Notes: generated by a model not told the origin, from the sequence alone. 38,183 bases of DNA from Rhodoferax sp. (GCF_023700745.1 NZ_JAMPYG010000023.1:1-38183); one strand, 5' to 3'. Shown: positions 1-8,268, counted from the first letter of the stretch. Translations and numbers: made by a program.

Positions 1-39
1 CGGGCGGCTAAAATCAGGGCATTAACTTGAAAGCACAAC

Positions 40-204
40 TTGGCAACACCTAATTACGGCTACGAAAAGCGTCAGAAAGAACTGGCAAAGAAGAAGAAAA
101 AAGAAGAGAAACTGAAAGAAAAAGCCCAGCGCAAAGCGGGCGAGGGTGGACCTGAGGCCAAGGACGACGAGCCTGACCAAGAGGCTGAAGGCTCCGCCCA
201 CTGA
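40..204 (+). CDS. Small Lys/Glu-rich hypothetical protein (54 aa, TTG start)
   Basis: A 55-codon frame opens with TTG at 40, preceded by a GAAAG ribosome-binding-like stretch about eight bases upstream, and ends with TGA at 202-204. The product begins L(M)-A-T-P-N-Y-G-Y-E-K-R, followed by a run of lysines and glutamates (about residues 10-32) and an acidic tail rich in Asp, Glu and Pro. It is soluble and probably largely disordered or helical, with no signal peptide or membrane segment. Short proteins with a similar N-terminus occur as uncharacterised conserved proteins in Burkholderiales as far as I recall; no function is known to me. It is convergent with mnmH, 31 bases away. The non-ATG start makes it easy to miss. 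Coding status is supported by the abrupt charge pattern and the RBS-like sequence, not by a search. Confidence 0.6.
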   Translation: MATPNYGYEKRQKELAKKKKKEEKLKEKAQRKAGEGGPEAKDDEPDQEAEGSAH

Positions 205-235
205 ACCACAGTCCACTGTCAGCAGCGAATATCTT

Positions 236-1303
236 TCAGGGCAATTGCGGCTGTACCAATATGTGAGCCGCCAAGGCGGTCATGGCCTCGATCGACCGGT
301 CGGTCGGGGTCAACTGACCGGCTTCTGTAAACCGCGCAAAATTTCGCTGCATCGATTGCAGATAAGCCGGGTCGTAATGCTGGGTCAGCAATTCCATCAC
401 CACGGTGGAGAAATTACCCTCCTGCGCCAGTTGTTGCCAACGTCCCACCACCTCATGGCCCTTGAGCTCGGTGAGCTTGGCCAACCGTTCACAAAAATAG
501 GCGACGTCTTGTGTCAGGTAAACATAGTCTTCCAGCAACAGCGCCACCCGCTGGGCGTCGGACAGTTGCAGGTTCAGGCAGGGACTGGCGCGCATGGCGT
601 CCATGAGCGCTGCGGGCACTGACAGATTGCCAACTTTTTTGCTTTCGCTTTCCACAAACACCGGCACAAGCGGATCAAAACGGCGCAATTTGTCCCAGAC
701 CAGGGTTTCAAAACGCTTTTGAGTGGGTTGCGCCAGCCCGGGCATGGCACCCAATACCGAACTGCGGTGGTTGGCCAGCGCCTCCAGGTCCAGCACTTGG
801 GCACCTTGCACCGCCAGTGCCTGCAACAAACGCGTTTTGCCGCTGCCGGTAGGGCCGCAAATGACCCGGAATGACAGACGGGGCACCCGTGCCACGATGT
901 CCTGCACCAGTGCCGCCCGAAAGGCCTTGTAGCCGCCTTCGACCAGTGTCACCCGAAAGCCGATCTGACTCAGGATCAACGCCAGTGAGCCGCTGCGCTG
1001 GCCGCCACGCCAGCAGTAGGCCAGCGGCTGCCAGTCCCGGGGTTTGTCGATGACCTCGCGTTCAATATGGGCGGCGATGTTGCGCGCGGCGATGGCGGCG
1101 CCGCGTTTGCGGGCTTCAAAAGGGTTGACCTGCTTGTACAGCGTGCCAATCTCGATGCGTTCGGCATTGTTCAGCGTGGGCCAATTGATGGCACCGGGCA
1201 GATGGTCGGCCTGGTATTCGTCTTCGCTGCGGGCATCAATGATGGCATCAAAGTCTGCCAGCCGTGCCATCACTTCTTGCGCACTGAGGGGTGTCAGACT
1301 CAT
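236..1303 (-). CDS. mnmH: tRNA 2-selenouridine synthase MnmH (SelU)
   Basis: The 355-residue product matches MnmH, which replaces the sulfur of 2-thiouridine at wobble position 34 of tRNA with selenium, via a geranylated intermediate. An N-terminal rhodanese domain (about residues 1-135) carries the catalytic cysteine in Y-C-W-R-G-G (Cys97, the same number as the E. coli catalytic Cys). A P-loop domain follows, with G-P-T-G-S-G-K-T at 150-157. Length is normal for the family. The gene lies downstream of the esterase gene on the minus strand: the esterase TGA and this ATG share the sequence ATGA (1303-1300), so translation is probably coupled. The selenophosphate donor gene selD is not in the window. 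Confidence 0.93.
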   Translation of the reverse strand: MSLTPLSAQEVMARLADFDAIIDARSEDEYQADHLPGAINWPTLNNAERIEIGTLYKQVNPFEARKRGAAIAARNIAAHIEREVIDKPRDWQPLAYCWRGGQRSGSLALILSQIGFRVTLVEGGYKAFRAALVQDIVARVPRLSFRVICGPTGSGKTRLLQALAVQGAQVLDLEALANHRSSVLGAMPGLAQPTQKRFETLVWDKLRRFDPLVPVFVESESKKVGNLSVPAALMDAMRASPCLNLQLSDAQRVALLLEDYVYLTQDVAYFCERLAKLTELKGHEVVGRWQQLAQEGNFSTVVMELLTQHYDPAYLQSMQRNFARFTEAGQLTPTDRSIEAMTALAAHILVQPQLP

Positions 1304-1980
1304 TGCAGTCCTTTTTTGAGGGTGGGCCAGACATTGGCCAGCATGCGCGGATGGGCCTTTTCCAATGGATGGATGCGGTCTGCCTGAAACCAGGCCAGAC
1401 TGTCAGGGGCGTCTGCGATCCCCTTGAGAAAAAATGGCACCAGTGCCGCCTGCGTGGTTTTGGCCAAATCGGCATACATGCGGGCAAAGCGCTGGGTGTA
1501 ATCGCGTCCGTAATTGGGCGGCACCTGCATACCCAGCAACACCACCCTGGCGCCACTTTGTTGTGCCATCTGCGTCATGGCCAGCAGGTTGTCCCGGGTC
1601 AGATCGAGCGGCAAACCACGCAGCGCATCGTTGGCGCCGAGTTCGATCACCACCAGCGTGGGCTGGTGTTGCGCCAGCAAGGCGGGCAGGCGGGTGCGGC
1701 CGCCCGAGCTGGTGTCGCCGCTGATGCTGGCGTTGACCACCTGTGCCCTGATTTTTTCAGCCTGCAGTTTTTGCGCCAGCAAAGCCACCCAGCCGGTACC
1801 GCGCCTGAGGCCATATTCGGCGCTCAAAGAGTCGCCCAACACCAGCAGGGTGTGGGCCGTGCGCCCGGGCTGCGCTGTGGCGGCGGCCACGCCGCTGCTA
1901 ATCCCGATGCCAGCAAGGTTTGCCGCCAACACGATACAGTGGCGTCGGTTTAAATAGTTATGTTGCAAAGAAAAATCCAT
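1300..1980 (-). CDS. tesA: SGNH/GDSL-family esterase (TesA / arylesterase type)
   Basis: The 226-residue exported hydrolase of the SGNH superfamily has block I G-D-S-L-S, block III G-A-N-D and the C-terminal D-R-I-H-P, supplying the Ser, Gly, Asn and Asp/His residues of the family active site. An N-terminal signal sequence is visible: Arg-Arg, then a hydrophobic stretch ending near A-A-A-T-A. The twin Arg could suggest Tat export but the motif is weak. Homologues (E. coli TesA/lysophospholipase L1) cleave acyl-thioesters and esters in the periplasm. The ATG start at 1980-1978 overlaps the start codon of the divergent ABC ATPase; a TTG four codons later is an alternative. A longer frame reaches 2205 but runs antisense through the ATPase gene, so it was not used. 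The tesA/ybbA head-to-head pairing is also seen in E. coli. Confidence 0.88.
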   Translation of the reverse strand: MDFSLQHNYLNRRHCIVLAANLAGIGISSGVAAATAQPGRTAHTLLVLGDSLSAEYGLRRGTGWVALLAQKLQAEKIRAQVVNASISGDTSSGGRTRLPALLAQHQPTLVVIELGANDALRGLPLDLTRDNLLAMTQMAQQSGARVVLLGMQVPPNYGRDYTQRFARMYADLAKTTQAALVPFFLKGIADAPDSLAWFQADRIHPLEKAHPRMLANVWPTLKKGLQ

Positions 1981-2659
1981 GTCTGATGTCATTATCTCGG
2001 TAGAGCACGTTTTCAAGTCGGTGACCGACGCGACTGGTACCCTGGAGATTTTGCAGGACATCGATTTTGCCCTGCGATCCCGTGAAACCGTGGCTATTGT
2101 CGGTGCTTCGGGCTCGGGCAAAAGCACCTTGTTGTCCATCATTGCCGGCCTTGATACGCCCAGCCAGGGCACGGTCCGCCTGGACGGGCAAGACCTGTTT
2201 GCCATGGGCGAGGATGACCGTGCCGCCCTGCGTGCGGAAAAGCTGGGTTTTGTTTTTCAGAGCTTTCAGTTGCTGGGCAATCTGACGGCACTCGAAAACG
2301 TGATGCTGCCACTGGAGCTGGCCGGGCGCCGGCAGGCGCGCAAGCTTGCCACCGAGATGCTGGCCCGGGTGGGGCTGGCTGAGCGTCTCGGACATTACCC
2401 CAAAGTGCTGTCGGGCGGCGAGCAGCAACGGGTGGCATTGGCGCGGGCTTTTGTGGTGCAGCCCGCTGTGTTGTTGGCCGACGAGCCCACCGGCAGTCTT
2501 GACTTTGCCACCGGTGAAAAGGTGATGCGTCTGATGTTTGACCTGAACCGCGAATTGGGCACCACGTTGTTGCTCGTCACCCACGACCGTGCCATGGCAG
2601 AACGCTGTACGCGAAGTATCACCATCGAGGCGGGGCGGGTGGTGGCACAACCTGCCTGA
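1979..2659 (+). CDS. ybbA: ABC transporter ATP-binding protein, YbbA/LolD-like
   Basis: The 226-residue ATPase has Walker A G-A-S-G-S-G-K-S-T (residues 42-50), Q-loop near 94, signature L-S-G-G-E (144-148), Walker B V-L-L-A-D-E (164-169) and H-loop His202. The family is the MacB/LolD-type type VII exporter ATPases; the closest named relative by context is YbbA, which lies divergent to tesA in E. coli and works with the large permease YbbP. No permease of that kind is encoded here: the next gene is a TonB-type receptor 57 bases on. The partner must be elsewhere or absent. The start is fixed by the first beta strand M-S-D-V-I-I-S-V-E-H; no strong Shine-Dalgarno is visible. Confidence 0.88.
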   Translation: MSDVIISVEHVFKSVTDATGTLEILQDIDFALRSRETVAIVGASGSGKSTLLSIIAGLDTPSQGTVRLDGQDLFAMGEDDRAALRAEKLGFVFQSFQLLGNLTALENVMLPLELAGRRQARKLATEMLARVGLAERLGHYPKVLSGGEQQRVALARAFVVQPAVLLADEPTGSLDFATGEKVMRLMFDLNRELGTTLLLVTHDRAMAERCTRSITIEAGRVVAQPA

Positions 2660-2668
2660 TGGGAACAG

Positions 2669-2685
2669 GCGGCGTTGGCCGCTTT
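2669..2685 (+). terminator. Weak hairpin between the ABC ATPase and receptor genes
   Basis: A five-base-pair GC stem with a GTTG loop (2669-2682) is followed by only three T residues. It could be a weak terminator or nothing; there is no proper T-tract. Confidence 0.25.
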
Positions 2686-2716
2686 GGGTGGTGTTTCTTC
2701 AAGGCACAATATTGCC

Positions 2717-4732
2717 ATGAAATATTTTCCACATCTGGCCCGGTCTGGTATTTTTGTCTTGGTTGGCATGGTCTGGTTGATGACCAGCCAGGGGCTTGCG
2801 GCCCAGACCACTGCAGGTGTTTCTGAAAAAGATTTTCTTGAAGAGATTCCGATCATCCTGTCGGTGTCACGCCTGCCACAGCGTCTGAATGAAACACCGG
2901 GTGCGGTGACCGTTCTTGACCGTGACTTTATTCGCAGCTCGGGCGCACGTGACGTGGCTGACTTGCTGCGGCTGGTCCCGGGCTTTCAAAGCAGCACGTC
3001 TTTTGAAGCCGACGCGCCACAAGCCAGTTACCACGGCGTGTATGGTTATTTTTCCGCCCGGATCCAGGTGCTGGTCGATGGTCGCTCGGTCTATTCCAAT
3101 TATTTTGCCGGCAGTGTGGCGCCGGGTCTGATGACGGTGGCGCTCGACGACATTGAACGCATCGAGGTGCTGCGCGGCTCCAACTCCGTGGCCTATGGTG
3201 CGCGCGCCATGCTGGGCGTGGTCAACATTGTGACCCGGCACAGCGCTGACACGCTGGGAACACGCGCTGCGCTGACACGAGGTGAAAACGGCATCCAGGA
3301 CACCCAGCTGGGCTTGGGATGGCGCAGCGACAACAGCAGCATGCGACTCTCCATGGACGAACGCGGTGATGACGGCCTGAGCGGTGCCAATGGCCACAAC
3401 CGCGTCCAGCGCGTCAATTTCAGGTCGGACTGGCAGGTGTCGGGCAGCAGCAATGTGCGCTTAAGCGCAGGCTGGATGAACATTGCTTCAGGAAAAGGTT
3501 TCGCAAACACGCCGGGTGCCGGATTCCGTGACACCTCTTTTGAGAACAAATTCGTGCAAGTCGACTGGAAAGAAGTGCTGAGTCCGGAGCAGGACCTGGT
3601 TCTCAGCTTTTCACATAACCAAGAAGGGTACCGCGATGTCAACACCATACCGTTTTTTCCGCCCTATTACAGCGTCAACCTGGATGGCAGTGGCACCGCC
3701 AGCAACGATACCCTGACGGCGCAACACACCCTGCGGCTGAGTCCGGAGGTGCGCATGGTCTGGGGTGCAGAGTTGCGGCGTGAGTCTGTCACCTCGCTGC
3801 CTTTTTACAATACGGCCGAAACCCTCGTGGACGATTTCACGCGTTTGTTCAGCCATGCTGAATGGCGCCTGCGCCCTGATTTGCTGCTCAATGTTGGTGC
3901 CATGGCAGAGCACAGCAGCGTCAATGGCTCCAGTCTGGCACCCCGACTGATGTTGAACTGGCACGTCACAGCCGAGCAGACCCTGCGTGCCGGCGTCTCA
4001 CGTTCGTTTCGACCGCCAAGTGTGTTTGAGCGCCAGGCCAATGTTCGGTACACAGCCTTCAATCAAGTGCTCCAGAGAAACGACTTGCTTGATGTCAGGG
4101 TGCTGGCACGCAGCAACGTCCAGCCTGAAGCTTTGCTGACCCGGGAGTTGGGCTATCTGGGCACTTTCCCTTGGCTGAAATCTACGCTTGATGTCCGCTT
4201 TTTTGATGAGTCTTTTACTGGTTATATAGATGGTCTTCCCTATTTGGCGCTAGTAGATGGTAAAAAATTTAAGCCCTATGATTATGTCAATTCGGACAAT
4301 TTTTCCATTCGGGGATTGGAGTTGCAATGGACGGGGCAGCCCTGGCCCGGTGCCCAATTGGGTTTCAACCAGACGTTCTCGCGAATGGTTTTTCCAAACC
4401 CGCCATCGGCAAAATCATTGGTTGCCTCGGTGCCAGAGTCGACAAGCACTTTGTTCTTGACCCAGCAATTGGCATCCGGATTTCAGTTCTCGTTCAGCCA
4501 TCAATACAGTGAACCTTTGTGGGTGCAAAAATCAGGCCCGAGCGACTCCAGTGATGGTTTTCGGCAATACATCCACCGAACCGACTGGCGTTTGAGCAAG
4601 TCGCTTCGCTTTGGCTCCCGGACCGGTGAGTTGGCTTTGACGGTGCAAAACCAGGGGCAACCCTATGCTGACTTTGCGCAGGAATTCTTGTTCAAGCGTC
4701 GCGCTTTTGTGACCCTGCGCATCGACAGCTGA
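2717..4732 (+). CDS. TonB-dependent outer-membrane receptor
   Basis: The 671-residue protein has a Sec signal peptide (Lys near the start, hydrophobic core, then L-A-A). A plug domain follows (about 30-165, with S-R-L-P-Q, the T-P-G-A-V-T-V-L-D segment and a V-L-R-G-S-N-S-V-A-Y-G-A motif), then a long beta-barrel region of alternating aromatic and polar segments. The ATG at 2717 was chosen because it puts the signal peptide at the N-terminus; an in-frame TTG at 2675 would add 14 residues without purpose. There is no N-terminal STN signalling domain, so FecR-type surface signalling is not indicated. The last residues are L-R-I-D-S rather than the aromatic end usual for outer-membrane proteins. 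The next gene starts seven bases after the stop, so the receptor is the first gene of a signalling operon. Its ligand is unknown. Confidence 0.88.
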   Translation: MKYFPHLARSGIFVLVGMVWLMTSQGLAAQTTAGVSEKDFLEEIPIILSVSRLPQRLNETPGAVTVLDRDFIRSSGARDVADLLRLVPGFQSSTSFEADAPQASYHGVYGYFSARIQVLVDGRSVYSNYFAGSVAPGLMTVALDDIERIEVLRGSNSVAYGARAMLGVVNIVTRHSADTLGTRAALTRGENGIQDTQLGLGWRSDNSSMRLSMDERGDDGLSGANGHNRVQRVNFRSDWQVSGSSNVRLSAGWMNIASGKGFANTPGAGFRDTSFENKFVQVDWKEVLSPEQDLVLSFSHNQEGYRDVNTIPFFPPYYSVNLDGSGTASNDTLTAQHTLRLSPEVRMVWGAELRRESVTSLPFYNTAETLVDDFTRLFSHAEWRLRPDLLLNVGAMAEHSSVNGSSLAPRLMLNWHVTAEQTLRAGVSRSFRPPSVFERQANVRYTAFNQVLQRNDLLDVRVLARSNVQPEALLTRELGYLGTFPWLKSTLDVRFFDESFTGYIDGLPYLALVDGKKFKPYDYVNSDNFSIRGLELQWTGQPWPGAQLGFNQTFSRMVFPNPPSAKSLVASVPESTSTLFLTQQLASGFQFSFSHQYSEPLWVQKSGPSDSSDGFRQYIHRTDWRLSKSLRFGSRTGELALTVQNQGQPYADFAQEFLFKRRAFVTLRIDS

Positions 4733-4739
4733 AGCTGGG

Positions 4740-5690
4740 ATGGCACAGCGTTTGCTCGGGTTTCTGGTAAGGCTGGCACTGTGCTTGCTGGCCCCACCTG
4801 GAGCGGCGCAAATGCCGGAAGTCCATGTCGGTATCGTCCAAAGTCAAAACAGTGCGCCGTACATGGACGCCACGCAGGCCTTGGTTAACAGCTTGGCCCG
4901 TCAGGGTGCGCCGCAACACGCTGTTGAAATATTGAGTCCGACTGAATTGGCTGGGCTACCTGTTGCCAGGCTGTTAAGGGTCAAGGTCTGGGTGGCACTG
5001 GGGACAGAAGCTGCCACGGCCCTGGCCCAGGCACAGCTCAAGGTGCCGGTGCTCAACGCCTTGCTTCCGCGCAGCAGTTTTGAGCGCGTGCTGCGTGCCT
5101 CAGGGCGCAGGGCGTCAGCCCGGTTCAATCTTCTCCAACTCGACCAACCGGTGCCACGCCAGCTGGCGTTGATCCGTTTGGCATTACCCAAAGCCAGGCG
5201 TCTGGGTGTGCTGTGGGGGCCGGATTCCTTGCCCAAGGCCTCTGTTTTACGTTCACTGGTCAGCAGCCAGGGCCTGGCTCTGCAAGAGGCCCAGCTCGAT
5301 GAAGGCGCGTCACTCTTTGCTGCATTGCAGTCTGTCCTTGACAGCAGTGAAGTGTTGTTGGCCTTTGCCGATCCGCTGGTGTTCAACAGCAGCAGCATCC
5401 AGAACATTCTGATGACCACGATCCGGGCCCAGGTCCCCTTGGTTGCCTTCTCACCCGCCTATGTGCGTGCCGGTGCTTTGCTGGCCGTCTACAGCACCCC
5501 CACGCAAGTGGGCACCCAGTCCGCGCGCTGGGTGCTGGGTGTGCTGGCGAATCAGGCCTTGCCCGAGCAGCCGCTGGAGCCTGATGATTTTGAAATCGGC
5601 GTCAATGCACAGGTGGCCAGGGCCTTGGGCCTGTCATTGGATGCCAAGGTCCTTCATCAGGCAATGAAACGTCAGGAGCAGCAGCCATGA
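4740..5690 (+). CDS. Periplasmic ABC_sub_bind-family protein without a transporter
   Basis: The 316-residue protein has a Sec signal peptide (hydrophobic core about 5-20, then G-A-A-Q; the Cys in the core is not in a good lipobox). The periplasmic-binding fold follows, resembling the TrpX/ABC_sub_bind family: an N-terminal half ending with V-W-V-A-L-G-T-E-A, the central L-G-V-L-W-G-P strand, and the V-P-L-V-A-F-S-P-A-Y segment near the C-terminus. No permease or dedicated ATPase is nearby. It sits seven bases after the TonB-type receptor and overlaps the histidine kinase gene by ATGA (5687-5690). A sensing role, delivering a ligand-bound protein to the kinase, is therefore more likely than transport. 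The ligand cannot be read from the sequence. Confidence 0.8.
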   Translation: MAQRLLGFLVRLALCLLAPPGAAQMPEVHVGIVQSQNSAPYMDATQALVNSLARQGAPQHAVEILSPTELAGLPVARLLRVKVWVALGTEAATALAQAQLKVPVLNALLPRSSFERVLRASGRRASARFNLLQLDQPVPRQLALIRLALPKARRLGVLWGPDSLPKASVLRSLVSSQGLALQEAQLDEGASLFAALQSVLDSSEVLLAFADPLVFNSSSIQNILMTTIRAQVPLVAFSPAYVRAGALLAVYSTPTQVGTQSARWVLGVLANQALPEQPLEPDDFEIGVNAQVARALGLSLDAKVLHQAMKRQEQQP

Positions 5691-7636
5691 AAACGCCGGA
5701 TATACGGCAGCGAATGCTGTTAGCAGCCTTGTTGCCTGTGTCGCTGCTCAGTGTGTTGTTGTCGGTCGTATTTTTGATGGCACGTTTTGAAGACATCACC
5801 GAGACTTACCAGCTGCGTACCCGCTCGGTGGCACGTCAACTCGCGCTGGCCAGTGAGTTTGGCTTGTTTGCCGGCAATCAGCAGCAGTTGCAAACCCTGG
5901 CCCTTGGCGCATTACGGGAACCCGATGTGCGCTGGGTTGCCATTTTGGACCGTCAGGGCAAGACCCTGGTGAGTTCTGGTGAAACCCGGGGCGAAGAACC
6001 CCTGCCGTTTTCCAGCTTTGAAAAACAGGTGTTTGATGCGCAACGCCTGCTGGATGTGCTGGCGCAGCCGGTTTTTGCCAGTGGCATCAAACTTGACGAT
6101 TTGTACGAGGATGCAAACAAGCTTGAACCCGGTCAAGCCATACCTTTGGGGCAGGTGGTGGTGCAGTTTTCACGTCAGTCGATGATCGAGCAAAAGCGTG
6201 ACATCCTGTGGCTGGGCGGCTTGATCAGTGCCTTGGGCTTGTTGTTTGGAATCGTGCTGGCGGTCAGACTCAGTGCCGGTGTGATTCGCCCGATGATGCG
6301 GGTGTCCCATTTGATTGAGCGCATTGGTAACGGTGATTTTTCTGCAGCCTCCCGGATTCAGGCGCAGACGCCAGACCGTGATCCGCTTCATGATTTGCAG
6401 GAAAACCTGATTCAGATGGCAGACCGTCTGGCCGAGGTGCAGCAGAGTCTGGAGCAGCAGGTCAGCACGGTCACGCAAGCCCTGCGTGAAAAAAAGGAGG
6501 AAGCCGAACGGGCCACTGAGGCCAAGTCCAGGTTTTTGGCGGCAGCCAGCCATGATTTGCGTCAGCCGGTGCATGCCTTGGGCATGTTTGTCGCACGGCT
6601 GGCCCAGCTCCCGCACGATGGCCAGACGAGCCAGCTGATCGGCAACCTGGAAGCCTCAGTGCGCGCCATGCAAAGCCTGTTGGACGGACTGCTTGACATT
6701 TCGCGACTGGAGGCCAAGGCTGTCCAGATCAGGTTTAAAAAATTTCCCTTGCAGGACTTGTTTGACCGCCTGGCGCAGGACATGGCACCACTGGCGCAGG
6801 ACAAATGCTTGCAATTGCGAATTCGACCTTGTCAGATTTGGGTCAGGAGCGATCCAGCCTTGTTGTACCGTATTTTGCTCAATCTGGTCGGCAATGCCTT
6901 GCGCTACACCGAAAAAGGGAAGGTTCTGGTTGCTTGCCGTCACACTGGCGTCAGCGCGCAGGCAACTATTGAGGTATGGGACAGCGGGTTGGGCATTGCG
7001 CCTGAACATCAGGAAGCTGTTTTCAAAGAGTTTTACCAGGTGAACAACCCTGCCCGCCAACGCCGTCAGGGGCTCGGTTTGGGTCTCAATATCGTGCAGC
7101 GAAGCTGTCAGTTGTTGCTGCATCCGCTGACGCTTTCGTCGCGCTTGGGGGTGGGCACACGTTTCCAGGTGAAAGTACCCAAGGAGGCCCCGGAGCTGGT
7201 TCCGCTGGCGCCAGTGACGCCAGAGCAGCCAACGCGGGATGGGCTGACCGGCACGGTGCTGGTGATTGAAGACGATGACCTGGTGCGTCAGGCTTTGGTG
7301 GATTTATTGAAAAGTTGGGGTTGGATGGTCGCCGAGGCAAGGGACCTGAAAAGTGCTATGGAGTTGATTCAAGGAGGTGTCTTGCCCGGTTTGATCATCA
7401 GTGACTACCGGCTTGATGACACGCTGAACGGAATTCTTGTGATTACACAACTGCGCCAGCAGCTGGCACACCCCATACCCGCCTGCCTGATCAGCGGGGA
7501 CACCGACACGGCCCTGATCCAGGCGGCGCAAGCGGCGCAGTTGACCTTGCTGCACAAGCCAGTACGCCCTGCCAAACTGCGCAGCCTGCTACGTCACCTG
7601 CTGATGGATCAGCGTGATCGCGCAGGCGAGGCCTGA
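5687..7636 (+). CDS. Membrane hybrid sensor histidine kinase / response regulator
   Basis: The 649-residue inner-membrane kinase has TM1 about 12-33, a periplasmic sensor region 34-172 (A-S-E-F-G-L-F-A-G-N resembles BarA-type sensors), TM2 about 173-195 and a HAMP region 196-250 followed by a coiled coil. The HisKA H-box A-S-H-D-L-R-Q-P carries His289. HATPase_c has an N-box with Asn399/Asn403, the D-S-G-L-G-I box near 432 and G-L-G-L-G-L near 462. The C-terminal receiver (about 523-640) has Glu-Asp-Asp at 528-530, phospho-acceptor Asp573 and Lys624. All catalytic residues are present. The ATG lies inside the stop of the binding-protein gene (ATGA), so the two are translationally coupled. The gene ends 28 bases inside the convergent regulator gene, its likely output partner. 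Confidence 0.9.
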   Translation: MKTPDIRQRMLLAALLPVSLLSVLLSVVFLMARFEDITETYQLRTRSVARQLALASEFGLFAGNQQQLQTLALGALREPDVRWVAILDRQGKTLVSSGETRGEEPLPFSSFEKQVFDAQRLLDVLAQPVFASGIKLDDLYEDANKLEPGQAIPLGQVVVQFSRQSMIEQKRDILWLGGLISALGLLFGIVLAVRLSAGVIRPMMRVSHLIERIGNGDFSAASRIQAQTPDRDPLHDLQENLIQMADRLAEVQQSLEQQVSTVTQALREKKEEAERATEAKSRFLAAASHDLRQPVHALGMFVARLAQLPHDGQTSQLIGNLEASVRAMQSLLDGLLDISRLEAKAVQIRFKKFPLQDLFDRLAQDMAPLAQDKCLQLRIRPCQIWVRSDPALLYRILLNLVGNALRYTEKGKVLVACRHTGVSAQATIEVWDSGLGIAPEHQEAVFKEFYQVNNPARQRRQGLGLGLNIVQRSCQLLLHPLTLSSRLGVGTRFQVKVPKEAPELVPLAPVTPEQPTRDGLTGTVLVIEDDDLVRQALVDLLKSWGWMVAEARDLKSAMELIQGGVLPGLIISDYRLDDTLNGILVITQLRQQLAHPIPACLISGDTDTALIQAAQAAQLTLLHKPVRPAKLRSLLRHLLMDQRDRAGEA

Positions 7637-8268
7637 TCATAGCCCCAGCGTTTGGCTTCAAGCGCGGCCTGGGTCCGGGTACTGACACCAAAAATGCGCA
7701 AAATATTGCTGACATGAAATTTCACGGTTTCAGCACCCAGCGACAAATGCTCGCAGATTTGCCGGTTGGTCAAGCCTTCGAGCAGCAACAGAAGCACATC
7801 CTGCTGGCGTGGACTGAGTACCGGTGGTGTTGTCAATTTTGTCCGCACACCTTCAACGGTATCGCTCAGGGGGCCAAAGCCGTCAGGTTGGTAAATTCCG
7901 CCTGCCAATATCTGGCGCAGTGCATCGAGCAAGGTGTTGCTCAGGCTGGACTTGGTGACAAAGCCAGCGGCTCCGAGCGCCATGGCTTGTTGTACCACGC
8001 TGGGATTGGCCGAACCCGACAAAATGACGACAGGAAGCTCCGGGTGTCTTTGTGCAAAAATCTCCAGTGCGGCCAGACCATTCATGTCGGGTAGCAGATA
8101 GTCCAGCAAAACCAGATCCAGGTCACGATTGAAATGGGCCAGTTCCAGCGCACGGGTGCAAGTGGCGGCCTGCAGTACCTCGGTGACCCCCATGGGGTCA
8201 AACCCCTGAAGCACCTGGCACAGTCCTTCGCGTACGAGGGCGTGATCATCAACCACAAGAATCTTCAT
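7609..8268 (-). CDS. NarL/LuxR-type response regulator
   Basis: The 219-residue protein has an N-terminal receiver: acidic pair Asp7/Asp8, phospho-acceptor Asp56 in L-L-D-Y-L-L-P-D, Ser84 and Lys106. A linker and a C-terminal LuxR HTH follow (about 148-210, L-S-P-R-Q-Q-D-V-L, then T-V-K-F-H-V-S-N-I-L). The ATG at 8268 follows AAGG by eight bases; an upstream in-frame TTG at 8301 would add 11 residues that do not fit a receiver domain. It converges with the hybrid kinase and the two coding ends overlap by 28 bases (7609-7636). Position and family make it the probable DNA-binding output of that kinase. No target site could be identified. Confidence 0.88.
   Translation of the reverse strand: MKILVVDDHALVREGLCQVLQGFDPMGVTEVLQAATCTRALELAHFNRDLDLVLLDYLLPDMNGLAALEIFAQRHPELPVVILSGSANPSVVQQAMALGAAGFVTKSSLSNTLLDALRQILAGGIYQPDGFGPLSDTVEGVRTKLTTPPVLSPRQQDVLLLLLEGLTNRQICEHLSLGAETVKFHVSNILRIFGVSTRTQAALEAKRWGYDQASPARSR

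Noticed and set aside
1949..1959. TTTAAATAGTT shared with the minus strand near 8300-8312, flanking the signalling cluster
   Set aside because: AT-rich 11-mer with no symmetry; likely coincidence.
1981..2205. N-terminal extension of the esterase gene
   Set aside because: Antisense to the ABC ATPase Walker region; the signal peptide starts at 1980.
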